Source: CAWBRT01 sp963832365 (GTDB lineage: Bacteria; Acidobacteriota; Terriglobia; Terriglobales; Acidobacteriaceae). From it: a DNA stretch of 64,000 nucleotides. The notes beneath the pieces were generated by a model. It saw only the letters and a program-made list of their open reading frames with translations, had not been told where the DNA came from and did no database searches. Positions 28,697-36,695 of this stretch are shown one piece after another (the stretch's first letter is position 1; every line of letters begins with the position of its first letter). The stretch is taken from assembly GCA_963832365.1 (NCBI GenBank), contig CAWHUL010000009.1:1-64000 (forward strand), read 5' to 3'. The position numbers and the translations under genes were made by a program.

Positions 28697-29956
28697 ATGA
28701 GTGGCGAGACCACCGTTCAGAATTGCAAAATCATCTACAGGCCAGACGGGCAAGCAGAAGAACACGCGCCGTTGGCCGCCAAGGTTATGCCCACTAGAAC
28801 GGCCGGAAGCGCCGAATCAGCAGGTTCTAGCACGTCTAGCGGGTTTCCCCAGACTGCCGGTACCGCCGGGGCCCTGCACGGAGAAGGCGGACTTCTTGTC
28901 GAGCGGCTGGAGCGACTCTACCAGAATCACGTCAAGCTGGATAACGGATTTCCTCTGGTGTTGGCGCTGTGGAACTTGCACACCTACATGTTCGACGACT
29001 TTCCCTTGACACCGTATCTTTGGCTCCACTCGCCCACAAAGGGATGCGGGAAGAGCACGCTGGCTGAGCTGCTTGCTTATGCCAGCCATCGCAGCCAGTT
29101 CACCGTGGGTATCACCAAGGCTGCCCTGTATCACGTCGTAGACGAGGATCGCCCTACTCTCGTTCTCGACGAGGCCGAAGGTAACTTGGATGACCGAGAG
29201 ATGATAGCCATAATTAACGCGGGTTATAGGCGCAATGGTGGGGAGGTGAAACGGTGGATCAACGGTGGTCTTCGTTCCTTCAAGGTGTACTGCCCGAAGG
29301 TGATTGCATCGATCAAACCAATACCCGAAACTGTCTTCGACCGGTCCATCCAGGTGGAATTGAAACGCCTGCGGGACGATGAACAGGTCATGCCCTTCGA
29401 CGCCACTGTCGCGGACGAGGAGCTACCTGTCGCAGTAAGCAAATGGGTCTCGGCGCATAGAAAAGCCGTCGCGGAGCACTACCGGTCCCAGCCTAACTTC
29501 GTGCTCTTGCACGCTCGTGCTGGCAGCATCTGGAAGCCGCTCTTCGCCATCGCGGAGTACGTTTGCCCCTCCCGCGTTGGGGAACTGCAGGAAACAGCAC
29601 TCCGATTGACGGCGGAGAAGAGCCTGCACGACCAAGAGCGCTCACCGGAGATGCGCCTGTTGGAGGACATCCGGGCGGTGTTCGGACGGAACAGCGAGAA
29701 GCTGGCGACCGAAGCCCTGCTTCAAAGCTTGGCAGCCTTGCCGGAGAGCAGGTGGCGTCGGCTAGACTCGCTGGGGTTGGCCAAGAGACTTCGGCCATTC
29801 AACATCCGCCCGAAGCAGCTATGGTTGCACGGAAAGAACTTCCGTGGCTACGACCTGGAGGACTTCCAGGATACTTTCACGAGGTATCTCCCCGCTGACA
29901 CGGAGGAGCGCGTCCCGTGGTGCCAGGAGGAGAGCGAAGCTAACCATGTTTCCTGA
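28697..29956 (+). CDS. DUF3631-type AAA ATPase of a mobile-element replication module
   Basis: The 419-residue protein starts at ATG 28697, 5 bases after the end of leader A plus a short spacer with GGAG. It has Walker A SPTKGCGKST (about residues 110-119), Walker B TLVLDEAEG (about 154-162) and the downstream KVYCPKVIASIKPIPETVFD segment with DRS arginine-finger candidate. This matches DUF3631 proteins found beside primase-polymerases in plasmids and integrative elements, where they are thought to act as replicative helicases. The ~60-residue N-terminus is Ser/Ala-rich and probably disordered. It is followed by a hairpin and leader B. Confidence 0.75.
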   Translation: MSGETTVQNCKIIYRPDGQAEEHAPLAAKVMPTRTAGSAESAGSSTSSGFPQTAGTAGALHGEGGLLVERLERLYQNHVKLDNGFPLVLALWNLHTYMFDDFPLTPYLWLHSPTKGCGKSTLAELLAYASHRSQFTVGITKAALYHVVDEDRPTLVLDEAEGNLDDREMIAIINAGYRRNGGEVKRWINGGLRSFKVYCPKVIASIKPIPETVFDRSIQVELKRLRDDEQVMPFDATVADEELPVAVSKWVSAHRKAVAEHYRSQPNFVLLHARAGSIWKPLFAIAEYVCPSRVGELQETALRLTAEKSLHDQERSPEMRLLEDIRAVFGRNSEKLATEALLQSLAALPESRWRRLDSLGLAKRLRPFNIRPKQLWLHGKNFRGYDLEDFQDTFTRYLPADTEERVPWCQEESEANHVS

Positions 29957-29961
29957 ATACA

Positions 29962-29995
29962 AAAGCCCCGGGGTTGGTGGATCGCCGAGGGCTTT
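29962..29995. terminator. Hairpin after the AAA ATPase gene
   Basis: AAAGCCC (29962-29968) pairs with GGGCTTT (29989-29995) just after the stop codon. No T-run follows on the plus strand, so termination is only probable. Confidence 0.45.
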
Positions 29996-30134
29996 CCCAT
30001 TCACCTTGAACAATTAAACTTGTCCGCTGCATGGAATGCTACTGTCAAAAACTCTGGTAGGCAGTACGGGCGGTGGCGATTGAAAAGTTATTATCCAGGC
30101 TGAACCGTTTGGCGTAAGAGCGCATCGAATTTAT

Positions 30135-30276
30135 TGACAATCTAGCTCTCGTGCTAGTGCACGGGAAGCCCGAACGCGGGTCGACGAAGAGAATTTTCTC
30201 CGAATCCCTTACCTGCGATTGGGACAGATAGCTTGTGGCAGCAGTTTTCGCTGTCAAGGATGATCTGCGCCCAATC
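30135..30276 (+). promoter_or_regulatory. Structured leader, copy B
   Basis: This 142-base copy begins TGACAA and contains GCACGGGAAG and CGAACGCGGGTCG. It has the stem GAGAA/TTCTC (30189-30193, 30196-30200), CCCTTACCTGC (30206-30216), outer stem GATTGGG/CCCAATC (30217-30223, 30270-30276), a second stem CAGAT/ATCTG (30225-30229, 30263-30267) and inner CAGC/GCTG (30239-30242, 30250-30253). The stems differ in sequence from copies A and C but stay paired. Confidence 0.7.
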
Positions 30277-30306
30277 GAGAACAGATAAGTGCAAAGGAGA
30301 ACAGAC

Positions 30307-31074
30307 ATGACGTCGATCAGCGCTGCCCCCTCTAAGTCCAGCGAACAAACTAAAGACCAACATTTCCACGCACCGGCCGGGGCAATTGTCCATGGCCGGA
30401 CAATTCCAACTACTGAAGCCCCACCTGCACCGGCTCCAGAAAAAATAGACGAGATTCTCGCCCGCTTGGACTCGTGCTGGGCGGCATATTCGAAGGATAG
30501 CTACGGAACGCGTGCCAACCGCATGAAGTTCGGCGGTGTTCTGGACGAACTTCAGACGGAGCTAGCGACGCCCGGCAAGGAGGGGCGTTTTCGTGGGTAT
30601 CTGAAAAAGAGAGGGATCCCACATTCAACCGCTTACGAAGTGCTGGCCGACTATAACCGCCTGAAGAACGCTCCGCAAGTCTTGATCCAGGCCGCTGAAA
30701 AGTCCTGCCTTGATCTAACCGCAAAACGCTACGCCAAGGCGGTCGCAGAGCGGTTAGCTGGCAATCAGCAGATGACTGCGAACGATGCCGCTGAGTTTAT
30801 CCATTTTCTTCAAGAGATCAAACCCGAACCCAAATACGGGCCCGGCTTAACCAAAGAGGACAAAGAGCTCCATCGTGTCTTCGAAGCACTGAAGACATTT
30901 ACGGCCAACGTTCCCGATGCACGGAAAAATGGGTATGCCCAAAAGGCGCTGAACCATTGGGCGTACTACGACGCACGTCAAGAAGATTCCTTCGAGCTAA
31001 AAATCGAACCACAGCCTGTTGAAGATGACTGGTTGCTCTCTCCTTCGAAAGGCAAGAAGGGGGTGGCAGCATGA
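30307..31074 (+). CDS. Phage/ICE-type regulatory protein of unknown function
   Basis: The 255-residue product starts at ATG 30307 after AAAGGAGAACAGAC. The first 45 residues are Pro/Ala-rich. A central segment, GRFRGYLKKRGIPHSTAYEVLADYNRL, reads like the helix-turn-helix of DUF3102-type phage proteins (quoted piecewise: GRFRGYLKKRG, IPHSTAYEVL). The C-terminal part is charged and helical. The gene at 36692 has a comparable motif (RVEELGFARRTVYRWMDEYD), so the element has two such proteins. Its stop overlaps the next start by 4 bp, and it heads a three-gene operon with the DUF5131 protein and the primase-polymerase. The function is unknown. Confidence 0.6.
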   Translation: MTSISAAPSKSSEQTKDQHFHAPAGAIVHGRTIPTTEAPPAPAPEKIDEILARLDSCWAAYSKDSYGTRANRMKFGGVLDELQTELATPGKEGRFRGYLKKRGIPHSTAYEVLADYNRLKNAPQVLIQAAEKSCLDLTAKRYAKAVAERLAGNQQMTANDAAEFIHFLQEIKPEPKYGPGLTKEDKELHRVFEALKTFTANVPDARKNGYAQKALNHWAYYDARQEDSFELKIEPQPVEDDWLLSPSKGKKGVAA

Positions 31075-31964
31075 TCACCAACATTGTAGAAACACCAATT
31101 GCCTGGGCGCACTACACCGTGAACTTCTGGTGGGGATGCAAGATGGTCTCGGCCGAATGCAAGGGCTGTTACGTCGAAGAGGCGATGCGCAAGAAAGGGC
31201 TCAACTTCAATGTCGTGCGCCGTACCGGTCAATGGGACAAACCATACGAGCTGAATGCCGACGCTGAACGTCAAGGAAAGTGTGCGCTTGTTTTCACCTG
31301 CTCGTACAGCGACTTCTTCCACAAGGACGCCGATGTGTGGCGGCCAAAGGCGTGGGAGATTATCCGCGATTGTAGGAATCTCGTCTGGCTCATTCTAACG
31401 AAACGCCCCGAGAGGATTAGAGAATGCCTTCCCGCAGACTGGGGCGAGGGCTATCCCAATGTGTGGCTGGGCGTGACTGTCGGCGCGAAAACGTCGTATC
31501 ACCGTCTCCAGCAGCTCCGGGAGATCCCGTGCGCTCTGCGCTTCATCTCCATCGAGCCATTGCTGGAATCGGTCAGCGATATTGACCTGACCGGGTTTTC
31601 CTGGCTGCTAGTCGGCGGAATGTCCGGGCCGAAATGGGAGGACAACAAGATGAACGTAGAGTGGGCGGCGGAGCTGTATGAGCGTTCCCTTACCTACCCC
31701 AACGTGTCCTACTTCTATAAGCAATCGAGTGCCTATCGGTCGGAAAGGGGCATCGACGGTCTTGGACGGTATCTAAACCGTGGTATCGACGGTAAGTACG
31801 ACCTGATTCGACAGATTCCGCCCACGGCTTTGCCGATGCTCCCGCTGAGCATCGAGAAGGGTCATCGCTTTACTGACGATGAATGGCGGGACTATCTCGC
31901 CCAGTTCTCGACTAACCCCGTCAACGGTGCAGCGACAACTGAAGATGAGGAAGGGGGTGAATGA
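31071..31964 (+). CDS. DUF5131 (phage Gp37/Gp68-like) protein
   Basis: The 297-residue protein carries the cysteine motif WWGCKMVSAECKGCYVEEAM near residue 17 and TSYHRLQQLREIPCALRFIS, ISIEPLLESV and WLLVGGMSGP further on. This is the phage Gp37/Gp68 (DUF5131) family. The CxxxxxxCxxCY cluster and the TIM-barrel-like motif order resemble radical-SAM enzymes, but activity is not established. Members are widespread in phages and integrative elements. It overlaps both neighbours by 4 bp (ATGA), so it is translated with them. Confidence 0.8.
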   Translation: MITNIVETPIAWAHYTVNFWWGCKMVSAECKGCYVEEAMRKKGLNFNVVRRTGQWDKPYELNADAERQGKCALVFTCSYSDFFHKDADVWRPKAWEIIRDCRNLVWLILTKRPERIRECLPADWGEGYPNVWLGVTVGAKTSYHRLQQLREIPCALRFISIEPLLESVSDIDLTGFSWLLVGGMSGPKWEDNKMNVEWAAELYERSLTYPNVSYFYKQSSAYRSERGIDGLGRYLNRGIDGKYDLIRQIPPTALPMLPLSIEKGHRFTDDEWRDYLAQFSTNPVNGAATTEDEEGGE

Positions 31965-33166
31965 GCATGAAGCTACCCACCATCCACGATAGTTGTTTGG
32001 AAGCCGCGCTAGCCTACGCACAGTTTGGCTGGCGCGTTCTCCCCGTTCATTCTCTCCAGCTAGGTCGCTGTACCTGCCGGAAGCCCGGCTGCAACAAAGT
32101 CGCCAAGCACCCCTGCATCAAGAACTGGACTGCGCTCGCCACAACAGACGAAGCGCAGATTCATTCATGGTTCGAGGAGTTTCCCTGGGCCAATGTCGGG
32201 ATTGCTACCGGCTGCGAGTCCGGCATATTCGTCGTTGATGTCGACCGTAAACCAGATCTCGACGGCGATGCCACGCTAAAGGCACTCGAGGAGGAATCTG
32301 GCGCACTGCCTGACACCTTGGAGGTCAGTACTGGATCCGGAGGTACTCACCGATACTTCCAGGCACCCGATGGTGTGGTGCCGACACGCGGTGGAGTGCG
32401 GCCGGGGATCGATATTCGGGCCCAGGGTGGCATGGTGCTGGCTCCACCATCAATGCATCGGACGGGGAACCGCTATTCCTTCACCAATGAAATAGAGCCA
32501 GCTCAACCCACCCACTGGTTGCTTGATGCGGTCCGCAAGCATGCCACACGCAAACCAGATGAGAAACGCACCGAAGAGGTGATGCAAAAGCGCGATACGC
32601 TCATCCCCAAGGGGCAACGGAACACCGTGCTGACCAGCCTCGCCGGGAAGCTTCGATGGAATGGACTGGAAGCACGGGAGATCGAAGCTCTACTGCTGAT
32701 GATCAACGAGGTCAACTGTGTGACGCCGCTCGACGAGTCGGAGGTTGCAGAAATCGCGCAAAGCGTGGCGAAATACCCAACCGGGCGTGAGCGCAAGGCC
32801 ACGTGGTGGTATCCGAACGACGTGGACTCCTATCAGGGTCAACAGGTCAAGCTGCTCACCGACTATCAGCGAGGCTGGTATCGGACGCTGAGGGACGCTG
32901 CATGGCGCTACGGGGGCTCACTTCCGGCGACGCCAGAAGAACTTGCTTCGCTGGCAGAACCCACCAACAGACCACAGTTCCTGGAAGAGTGCGTGTCCGT
33001 TATGGAACTATTTAGACGGATTGAAGCGAGCTTCGGTAACGTGCTGGTCGATGAGCCGCTTGTTCGCTTGTATCTGGAAAGTACGGCGTTGGCGTCGATC
33101 AAATCAAAGGCTGGACGTGCGAGTGGTGGAAACCGTCGAGAGGAAAGAATGGAGGGTGGCCAATGA
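31961..33166 (+). CDS. Bifunctional DNA primase/polymerase (prim-pol) with PriCT domain
   Basis: The prim-pol domain has WRVLPVHSL, a zinc-type insert with CTCRKPGCNK, catalytic FVVDVDRK (about residues 90-97) and GSGGTHRYFQ (about 126-135), and GIDIRAQGGMVLAPPS. A PriCT-like segment follows (RNTVLTSLAGKLRWNGLE, VAEIAQSVAKYPTG). The enzyme synthesises primers and extends them during replication of plasmids and satellites. ATG 31961 overlaps the previous stop; ATG 31967 is an alternative. Together with the AAA ATPase and the SF2 helicase it implies self-directed replication of the element. Confidence 0.85.
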   Translation: MSMKLPTIHDSCLEAALAYAQFGWRVLPVHSLQLGRCTCRKPGCNKVAKHPCIKNWTALATTDEAQIHSWFEEFPWANVGIATGCESGIFVVDVDRKPDLDGDATLKALEEESGALPDTLEVSTGSGGTHRYFQAPDGVVPTRGGVRPGIDIRAQGGMVLAPPSMHRTGNRYSFTNEIEPAQPTHWLLDAVRKHATRKPDEKRTEEVMQKRDTLIPKGQRNTVLTSLAGKLRWNGLEAREIEALLLMINEVNCVTPLDESEVAEIAQSVAKYPTGRERKATWWYPNDVDSYQGQQVKLLTDYQRGWYRTLRDAAWRYGGSLPATPEELASLAEPTNRPQFLEECVSVMELFRRIEASFGNVLVDEPLVRLYLESTALASIKSKAGRASGGNRREERMEGGQ

Positions 33167-33186
33167 TCATAACCGGCACGGCAGAC

Positions 33187-33209
33187 GAACACCTGTTGAA
33201 CAGGTGTTC
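33187..33209. repeat. Perfect palindrome followed by CAACA repeats
   Basis: GAACACCTGT (33187-33196) and ACAGGTGTTC (33200-33209) are exact inverted repeats around TGA. A run of CAACAACA-type repeats follows to about 33240 and then a region rich in A and T to 33370. Its position right after the primase gene makes an operator or origin element possible. Confidence 0.5.
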
Positions 33210-33474
33210 AACCAACAACAGCAACAGCAACAACAACCTAACCATGGGGTGTAGAGGAGTGTGGGAAGCTCCTATATGTAAAGATAATATAACCCTATGT
33301 TATACGCATAGCAGGCTATCTGGTGACTCCAGCACTTACAGTTCTGGAGATTCACTACTCTATATGTAGTCGAGCAGCCGTGGTAAACGCTTACATGGTG
33401 TCGTTCTGATGAGTTTTATATTGAAAGGAGTTATCACGCATGAAACTGTTTGCATAGAAGCGCATCAAATATAT

Positions 33475-33639
33475 TGACGACTTAACCTCCGTTGATACGG
33501 CACGGAGGAATCATAAACGAACGCGGGTCGCCGAGATATTCTACGGATATCTCATCCCGTACACTTATCTGCGTTCTTCAGCTGGGACTGACTCCCCAAG
33601 ACAGCACTTTCGCTGCCGAGGGAATGATTTGCGCCCAGC
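33475..33639 (+). promoter_or_regulatory. Structured leader, copy C
   Basis: The 165-base copy begins TGACGA, has a stem CCTCCG/CGGAGG containing GCACGGAGG, then GAACGCGGGTCG. It has a perfect stem GAGATAT/ATATCTC (33533-33539, 33547-33553), the motif CACTTATCTGC (33562-33572), outer stem GCTGGG/CCCAGC (33581-33586, 33634-33639) and inner CAGC/GCTG (33602-33605, 33612-33615). Similarity to copy B extends upstream to GCGCATCAAATATATTGAC. The methyltransferase start follows 14 bases later. Confidence 0.7.
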
Positions 33640-33653
33640 GGAGAACGCTAGAT

Positions 33654-35141
33654 ATGTCTCCCAAGAAACGCTCTGCTTTTGCGAGCACCGCGCAGCAAAC
33701 CGCTAACAACCTCAACCCACAAGCCCCTGAAGTGCAGACTATTGACGGATCCGTCAAAGGACTGACCGGGGCTGACAACAATCGCCGCGTTACTACTGTC
33801 ATCCATTGCGGTGACATCGTCGATGTCTGTAAACAGCTACAAGGCGCTCGCTTCCATGCTGTTCTATGCGACCCGCCCTATGGATATGAATTCATGGGTA
33901 AGGACTGGGATAAGAACACCAAGTTCAAGGAATGGGGCGAAGCCATTATGCCTCTGCTCTGTCCAGGTGCGCTTGGCTTAATGTTCGGAGGCACAAGAAC
34001 ATGGTACAAGCTGGCTACTGGCATGGAAGATGCTGGCTTCGAGCTAATTGATACCCTGATGTGGCTTTACGGTCAGGGTTTTCCGAAGGCATACAATGTT
34101 GCTAATGGCATAGAAGGTAAGCTACGCACCGGCTCGTCCAACTGGAACGAATGGCAGAACCTTGGTGGTGAGAGGTATGACCAGAAAACTGGATATGTAA
34201 GACTTCAAGCTGACCAGGGCTATCGAGGCGACTATTCCGAGGTAGAGGCTGGTAAAGTAGAGCTAACTACCGACCACGCCAAAGCATGGGCTGGGTATAA
34301 ATCACCCGCCTTGAAGCCGGGTTGGGAACCGTGCCTAATGTTCCGTGCGCCACGTCACGGGGTGAACTATGTGGACCTGGCATTGGAACATGGCAGTGGT
34401 TGCCTAAACATAGACGGCTGTCGCATCCCTACCACAGAACACATCTTCAACCATGGCAATTGCTCCAGGGCCGAATACGAACGCACTGGTGGCAAGGGCG
34501 TGGTGGAAGGGAATGGTATCTATCACAAGTACGGAGTTACTGCTCTCCCGAAGAAGCAGACCAGTCGTGCTTATAACAATGGGATGTTTGGCGACCCAGA
34601 GAAGACTGACGCGTCTGGCGGGATGGCTAACGACAGTAGTGGTCGCTATCCGGCTAACGTGATTCTTGACCCTACCAGCGCTGCGATGCTCGATGAGCAA
34701 GCACCGCTGACAGGTGCTTGTGCTCCCCTCGGCTCCGGATATTCTGGAGAGTCGAATGGCAAATATGGCGACTACGAACAGCGAGGAGACAATGGCGCGA
34801 CCTGGTATGACGAAGGGAGGCTATCAGGAGCCAGCAGGTTCTTCTTTTGCGCCAAGGCATCTGGTCGGGAACGGAATGCTGGCCTAGAGAAACCAGCGCA
34901 CAATGACCATCCCTGCGTAAAGCCTCTTGACCTGTGCCGTTATCTAGCTACTCTGATATTACCCCCGCCATCGGTGTCGCCACGCCGCCTATTGGTTCCG
35001 TTCTGTGGAAGTGGCTCGGAGATGATCGGAGCAGTCCAGGCGGGGTGGGACGAGGTTGTTGGAATTGAGATATCAGAAGAATACGCGAAGATCGCGAGAA
35101 GGAGGTTAGCTTATTACGCGTCTGAGATACCCGGCAGATGA
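33654..35141 (+). CDS. DNA methyltransferase (N4/N6 adenine/cytosine, beta-class order)
   Basis: The 495-residue enzyme has the catalytic motif DPPYGYEF near residue 72 before the SAM-binding motif FCGSGSEMIGA near residue 450, so motif IV precedes motif I as in beta-class methyltransferases. HPCVKPLDLCRYLATLILPP is the usual motif X region. The long middle (about 150-420) should hold the target-recognition domain. No restriction endonuclease lies next to it, so it is probably an orphan, element-borne methyltransferase used for self-protection. It sits alone between leader C and a strong terminator. Confidence 0.85.
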   Translation: MSPKKRSAFASTAQQTANNLNPQAPEVQTIDGSVKGLTGADNNRRVTTVIHCGDIVDVCKQLQGARFHAVLCDPPYGYEFMGKDWDKNTKFKEWGEAIMPLLCPGALGLMFGGTRTWYKLATGMEDAGFELIDTLMWLYGQGFPKAYNVANGIEGKLRTGSSNWNEWQNLGGERYDQKTGYVRLQADQGYRGDYSEVEAGKVELTTDHAKAWAGYKSPALKPGWEPCLMFRAPRHGVNYVDLALEHGSGCLNIDGCRIPTTEHIFNHGNCSRAEYERTGGKGVVEGNGIYHKYGVTALPKKQTSRAYNNGMFGDPEKTDASGGMANDSSGRYPANVILDPTSAAMLDEQAPLTGACAPLGSGYSGESNGKYGDYEQRGDNGATWYDEGRLSGASRFFFCAKASGRERNAGLEKPAHNDHPCVKPLDLCRYLATLILPPPSVSPRRLLVPFCGSGSEMIGAVQAGWDEVVGIEISEEYAKIARRRLAYYASEIPGR

Positions 35142-35164
35142 TTAACCGTCTCGCTCGGTAATGG

Positions 35165-35196
35165 AAGGGGAGCCGACCCAGTCGGTTCCCCTTTTT
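35165..35196 (+). terminator. Rho-independent terminator after the methyltransferase
   Basis: AAGGGGAGCCGAC pairs with GTCGGTTCCCCTT across a three-base loop, and five T follow. It is 24 bp downstream of the stop codon. Confidence 0.9.
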
Positions 35197-35360
35197 ATTG
35201 CCTGATTATCTCTCGTAGCATCATCCGCTTGGGAGCAGCGGCATTCTTCGAGGCGCAATGCTTGCCAGATCTGGAGAAGGAATCGGGGTATCGAGTTCAA
35301 GATCGAGGGGCCGGAATTCGCGGAGGGTTGAGGTGATTTAATGACACTTACGACACGGAC

Positions 35361-35509
35361 GGCGCTTTCGAGTGCCGCTCCAGCCCCGCTATAGTATCGA
35401 TCTTGTGGTGTTAGAGTAGCGAGTTGCGCCGGGCGGCTCCTTACACGCGGGAACTCCGGCGTGGAGAAGGCAAAGCCAGTACCGGGGTGAGATCTCGATA
35501 CTGGCTTTT
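35361..35509 (+). ncRNA. Candidate structured small RNA with terminator
   Basis: GGCGCT-TTCG-AGTGCC (35361-35376) forms a hairpin with a UUCG tetraloop. A GCGCCGG/CCGGCG pairing follows around 35430-35460. AAGCCAGTA (35473-35481) pairs perfectly with TACTGGCTT (35499-35507) and ends in TTTT, like a terminator. No coding sequence is convincing between 35142 and 35646, so a short transcript ending near 35509 is plausible. Confidence 0.4.
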
Positions 35510-35646
35510 GGCGTTAACGGGCAACTGGCCTCTTGGGTTTAGGCCATCGTGCTCGTCGATTGGAGTTCCTGGCGGCCACTGCTGGCGTAGTAGCGTGCCC
35601 GTGAACTCCGGCAATGGAGGTCTGCGCTGTTGGGGTCATCCCAGGC

Positions 35647-36084
35647 TCACCGAGCGCTCCTAGAGTCGATTCCCCCCTGTTTTGCCACGGCCACCCTCGC
35701 ATAAATCGGGTCATCAGGTCCGGCGGAAAATGGTTTACAGGTGTGCAGAGGATTCGCTCTTCGTTGCGAACTCAGCTTGCGTGTCTTTCGAGCACCGCAC
35801 GCCTTGATGGCCAGCTTCGACTGGATTGGATTGTCTGAATCAAAGGCGGCGCTGCCTTCAGAGTCTCCGTCCTGGAGTATCTCCATTCCGGCGTCGACGA
35901 AGGTCCGGCGGAAAGCACCCCAGATTTTTCCATCTACAACTCCAGGCAATATCATGATTGCAAGCTGGCCCTCGCCATACTCGTAAAGGATGTTGTCATT
36001 ACCTCCACGAATGATGTCGGTGTAGTCACTGCTATCACGGCAGACAATCAAATGATGTTTCAGTCCAAAAGTATTGATGTCCAT
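35647..36084 (-). CDS. Hypothetical protein of the integrative element
   Basis: The 145-residue product starts MDINTFGLKHHLIVCRDSSD. The first 115 residues look like a folded domain (NDNILYEYGEGQLAIMILP, GKIWGAFRRTFVDAGMEILQ, QSKLAIKACGARKTRKLS); the tail is less protein-like. I do not recognise the family. It is the only gene on the minus strand between 26.9 and 42.8 kb, and it faces the terminator of the methyltransferase gene. Confidence 0.5.
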   Translation of the reverse strand: MDINTFGLKHHLIVCRDSSDYTDIIRGGNDNILYEYGEGQLAIMILPGVVDGKIWGAFRRTFVDAGMEILQDGDSEGSAAFDSDNPIQSKLAIKACGARKTRKLSSQRRANPLHTCKPFSAGPDDPIYARVAVAKQGGIDSRSAR

Positions 36085-36269
36085 ACTCTATTATCACTCG
36101 GAATGCATTGCGAACCAAAGCATCGACGCAACCAAGGCTCAAGCGGGGGCAGTGACTCGATGGTTGACTGCTAGGCGGGGGATGGTGCTACACGACTGCA
36201 GATGCGCCAGCAAAAATAAGTCATCTGTTGGCCACCTGTAGTATCGGAAAACCCTATACTATACAGAAA

Positions 36270-36325
36270 GGTAGAGGCCGAATAAGGCCCAGTTTACCGA
36301 CCGACCGTCGGAAAGGACCTCTACC
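36270..36325 (+). promoter_or_regulatory. Leader D: three-way-junction-like fold enclosing the ribosome site
   Basis: GGTAGAGG (36270-36277) pairs with CCTCTACC (36318-36325), which ends one base before the start codon at 36327. Two inner hairpins, GGCC/GGCC (36276-36279, 36286-36289) and CCGAC/GTCGG (36297-36301, 36307-36311), complete a junction. AAAGGA at 36312-36317 lies inside the fold, so translation could be controlled. TATACT at 36255-36260 is a possible -10 box. Confidence 0.55.
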
Positions 36326-36326
36326 A

Positions 36327-36695
36327 ATGACACCCACTCATTTAGTCCCACCAACCATTACCACCCAGATTAACAGAAGGGGCGTTCACGCCGACCCCGC
36401 GTGGCGGAAAGTTGCACTCGCCACGGTAAAGCGCCTAGCCCGGAAGCGAGAGACGTTCACCTCCTTCGACGTGCTCGAGCGATTGGACAAGTCTGAAGCC
36501 AAAACTAGTGACTTAAGAGCCGTTGGCTCCGTAATGATTCAAGCCAGAAATCTTGGAATTATTGCCAACGCAGGACTGGTACGTCGGAGCAACAGGCACA
36601 GCCGGGGAGCGACCACGTTGTGGCGTTCGCTACTATTTCCATTGGACAAGCAATCGTCGGAGCAAACAAGCGTTACTCCTGGAGGGGCGCGATGA
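36327..36695 (+). CDS. Small winged-helix-like phage/ICE protein
   Basis: The 122-residue protein starts at ATG 36327, directly after the leader stem. It has a pattern common in phage regulators: WRKVALATVKRLARKRETFT, SFDVLERLDKSEAKTSDLRA and GSVMIQARNLGIIANAG, consistent with a winged helix. The basic tail (RRSNRHSRGATTLWRS) could contact DNA. The stop overlaps the next start by 4 bp, so it leads an operon with the 36692 gene and the helicase. The precise role is unknown. Confidence 0.65.
   Translation: MTPTHLVPPTITTQINRRGVHADPAWRKVALATVKRLARKRETFTSFDVLERLDKSEAKTSDLRAVGSVMIQARNLGIIANAGLVRRSNRHSRGATTLWRSLLFPLDKQSSEQTSVTPGGAR

Noticed and set aside
33187..33240. Possible CRISPR-like repeats
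   Set aside because: There is only one palindrome and short CAACA tandem repeats, with no spaced identical repeats and no cas genes in the window.
33163..33369. 68-residue frame overlapping the prim-pol stop by ATGA
   Set aside because: The product is Asn/Ser/Gln-rich low-complexity sequence encoded by the palindrome and CAACA repeats, with no domain; the repeats explain it better than a protein.
35424..35663. 79-residue frame after the methyltransferase terminator
   Set aside because: It runs through strong hairpins and a terminator-like stem and has no family features.
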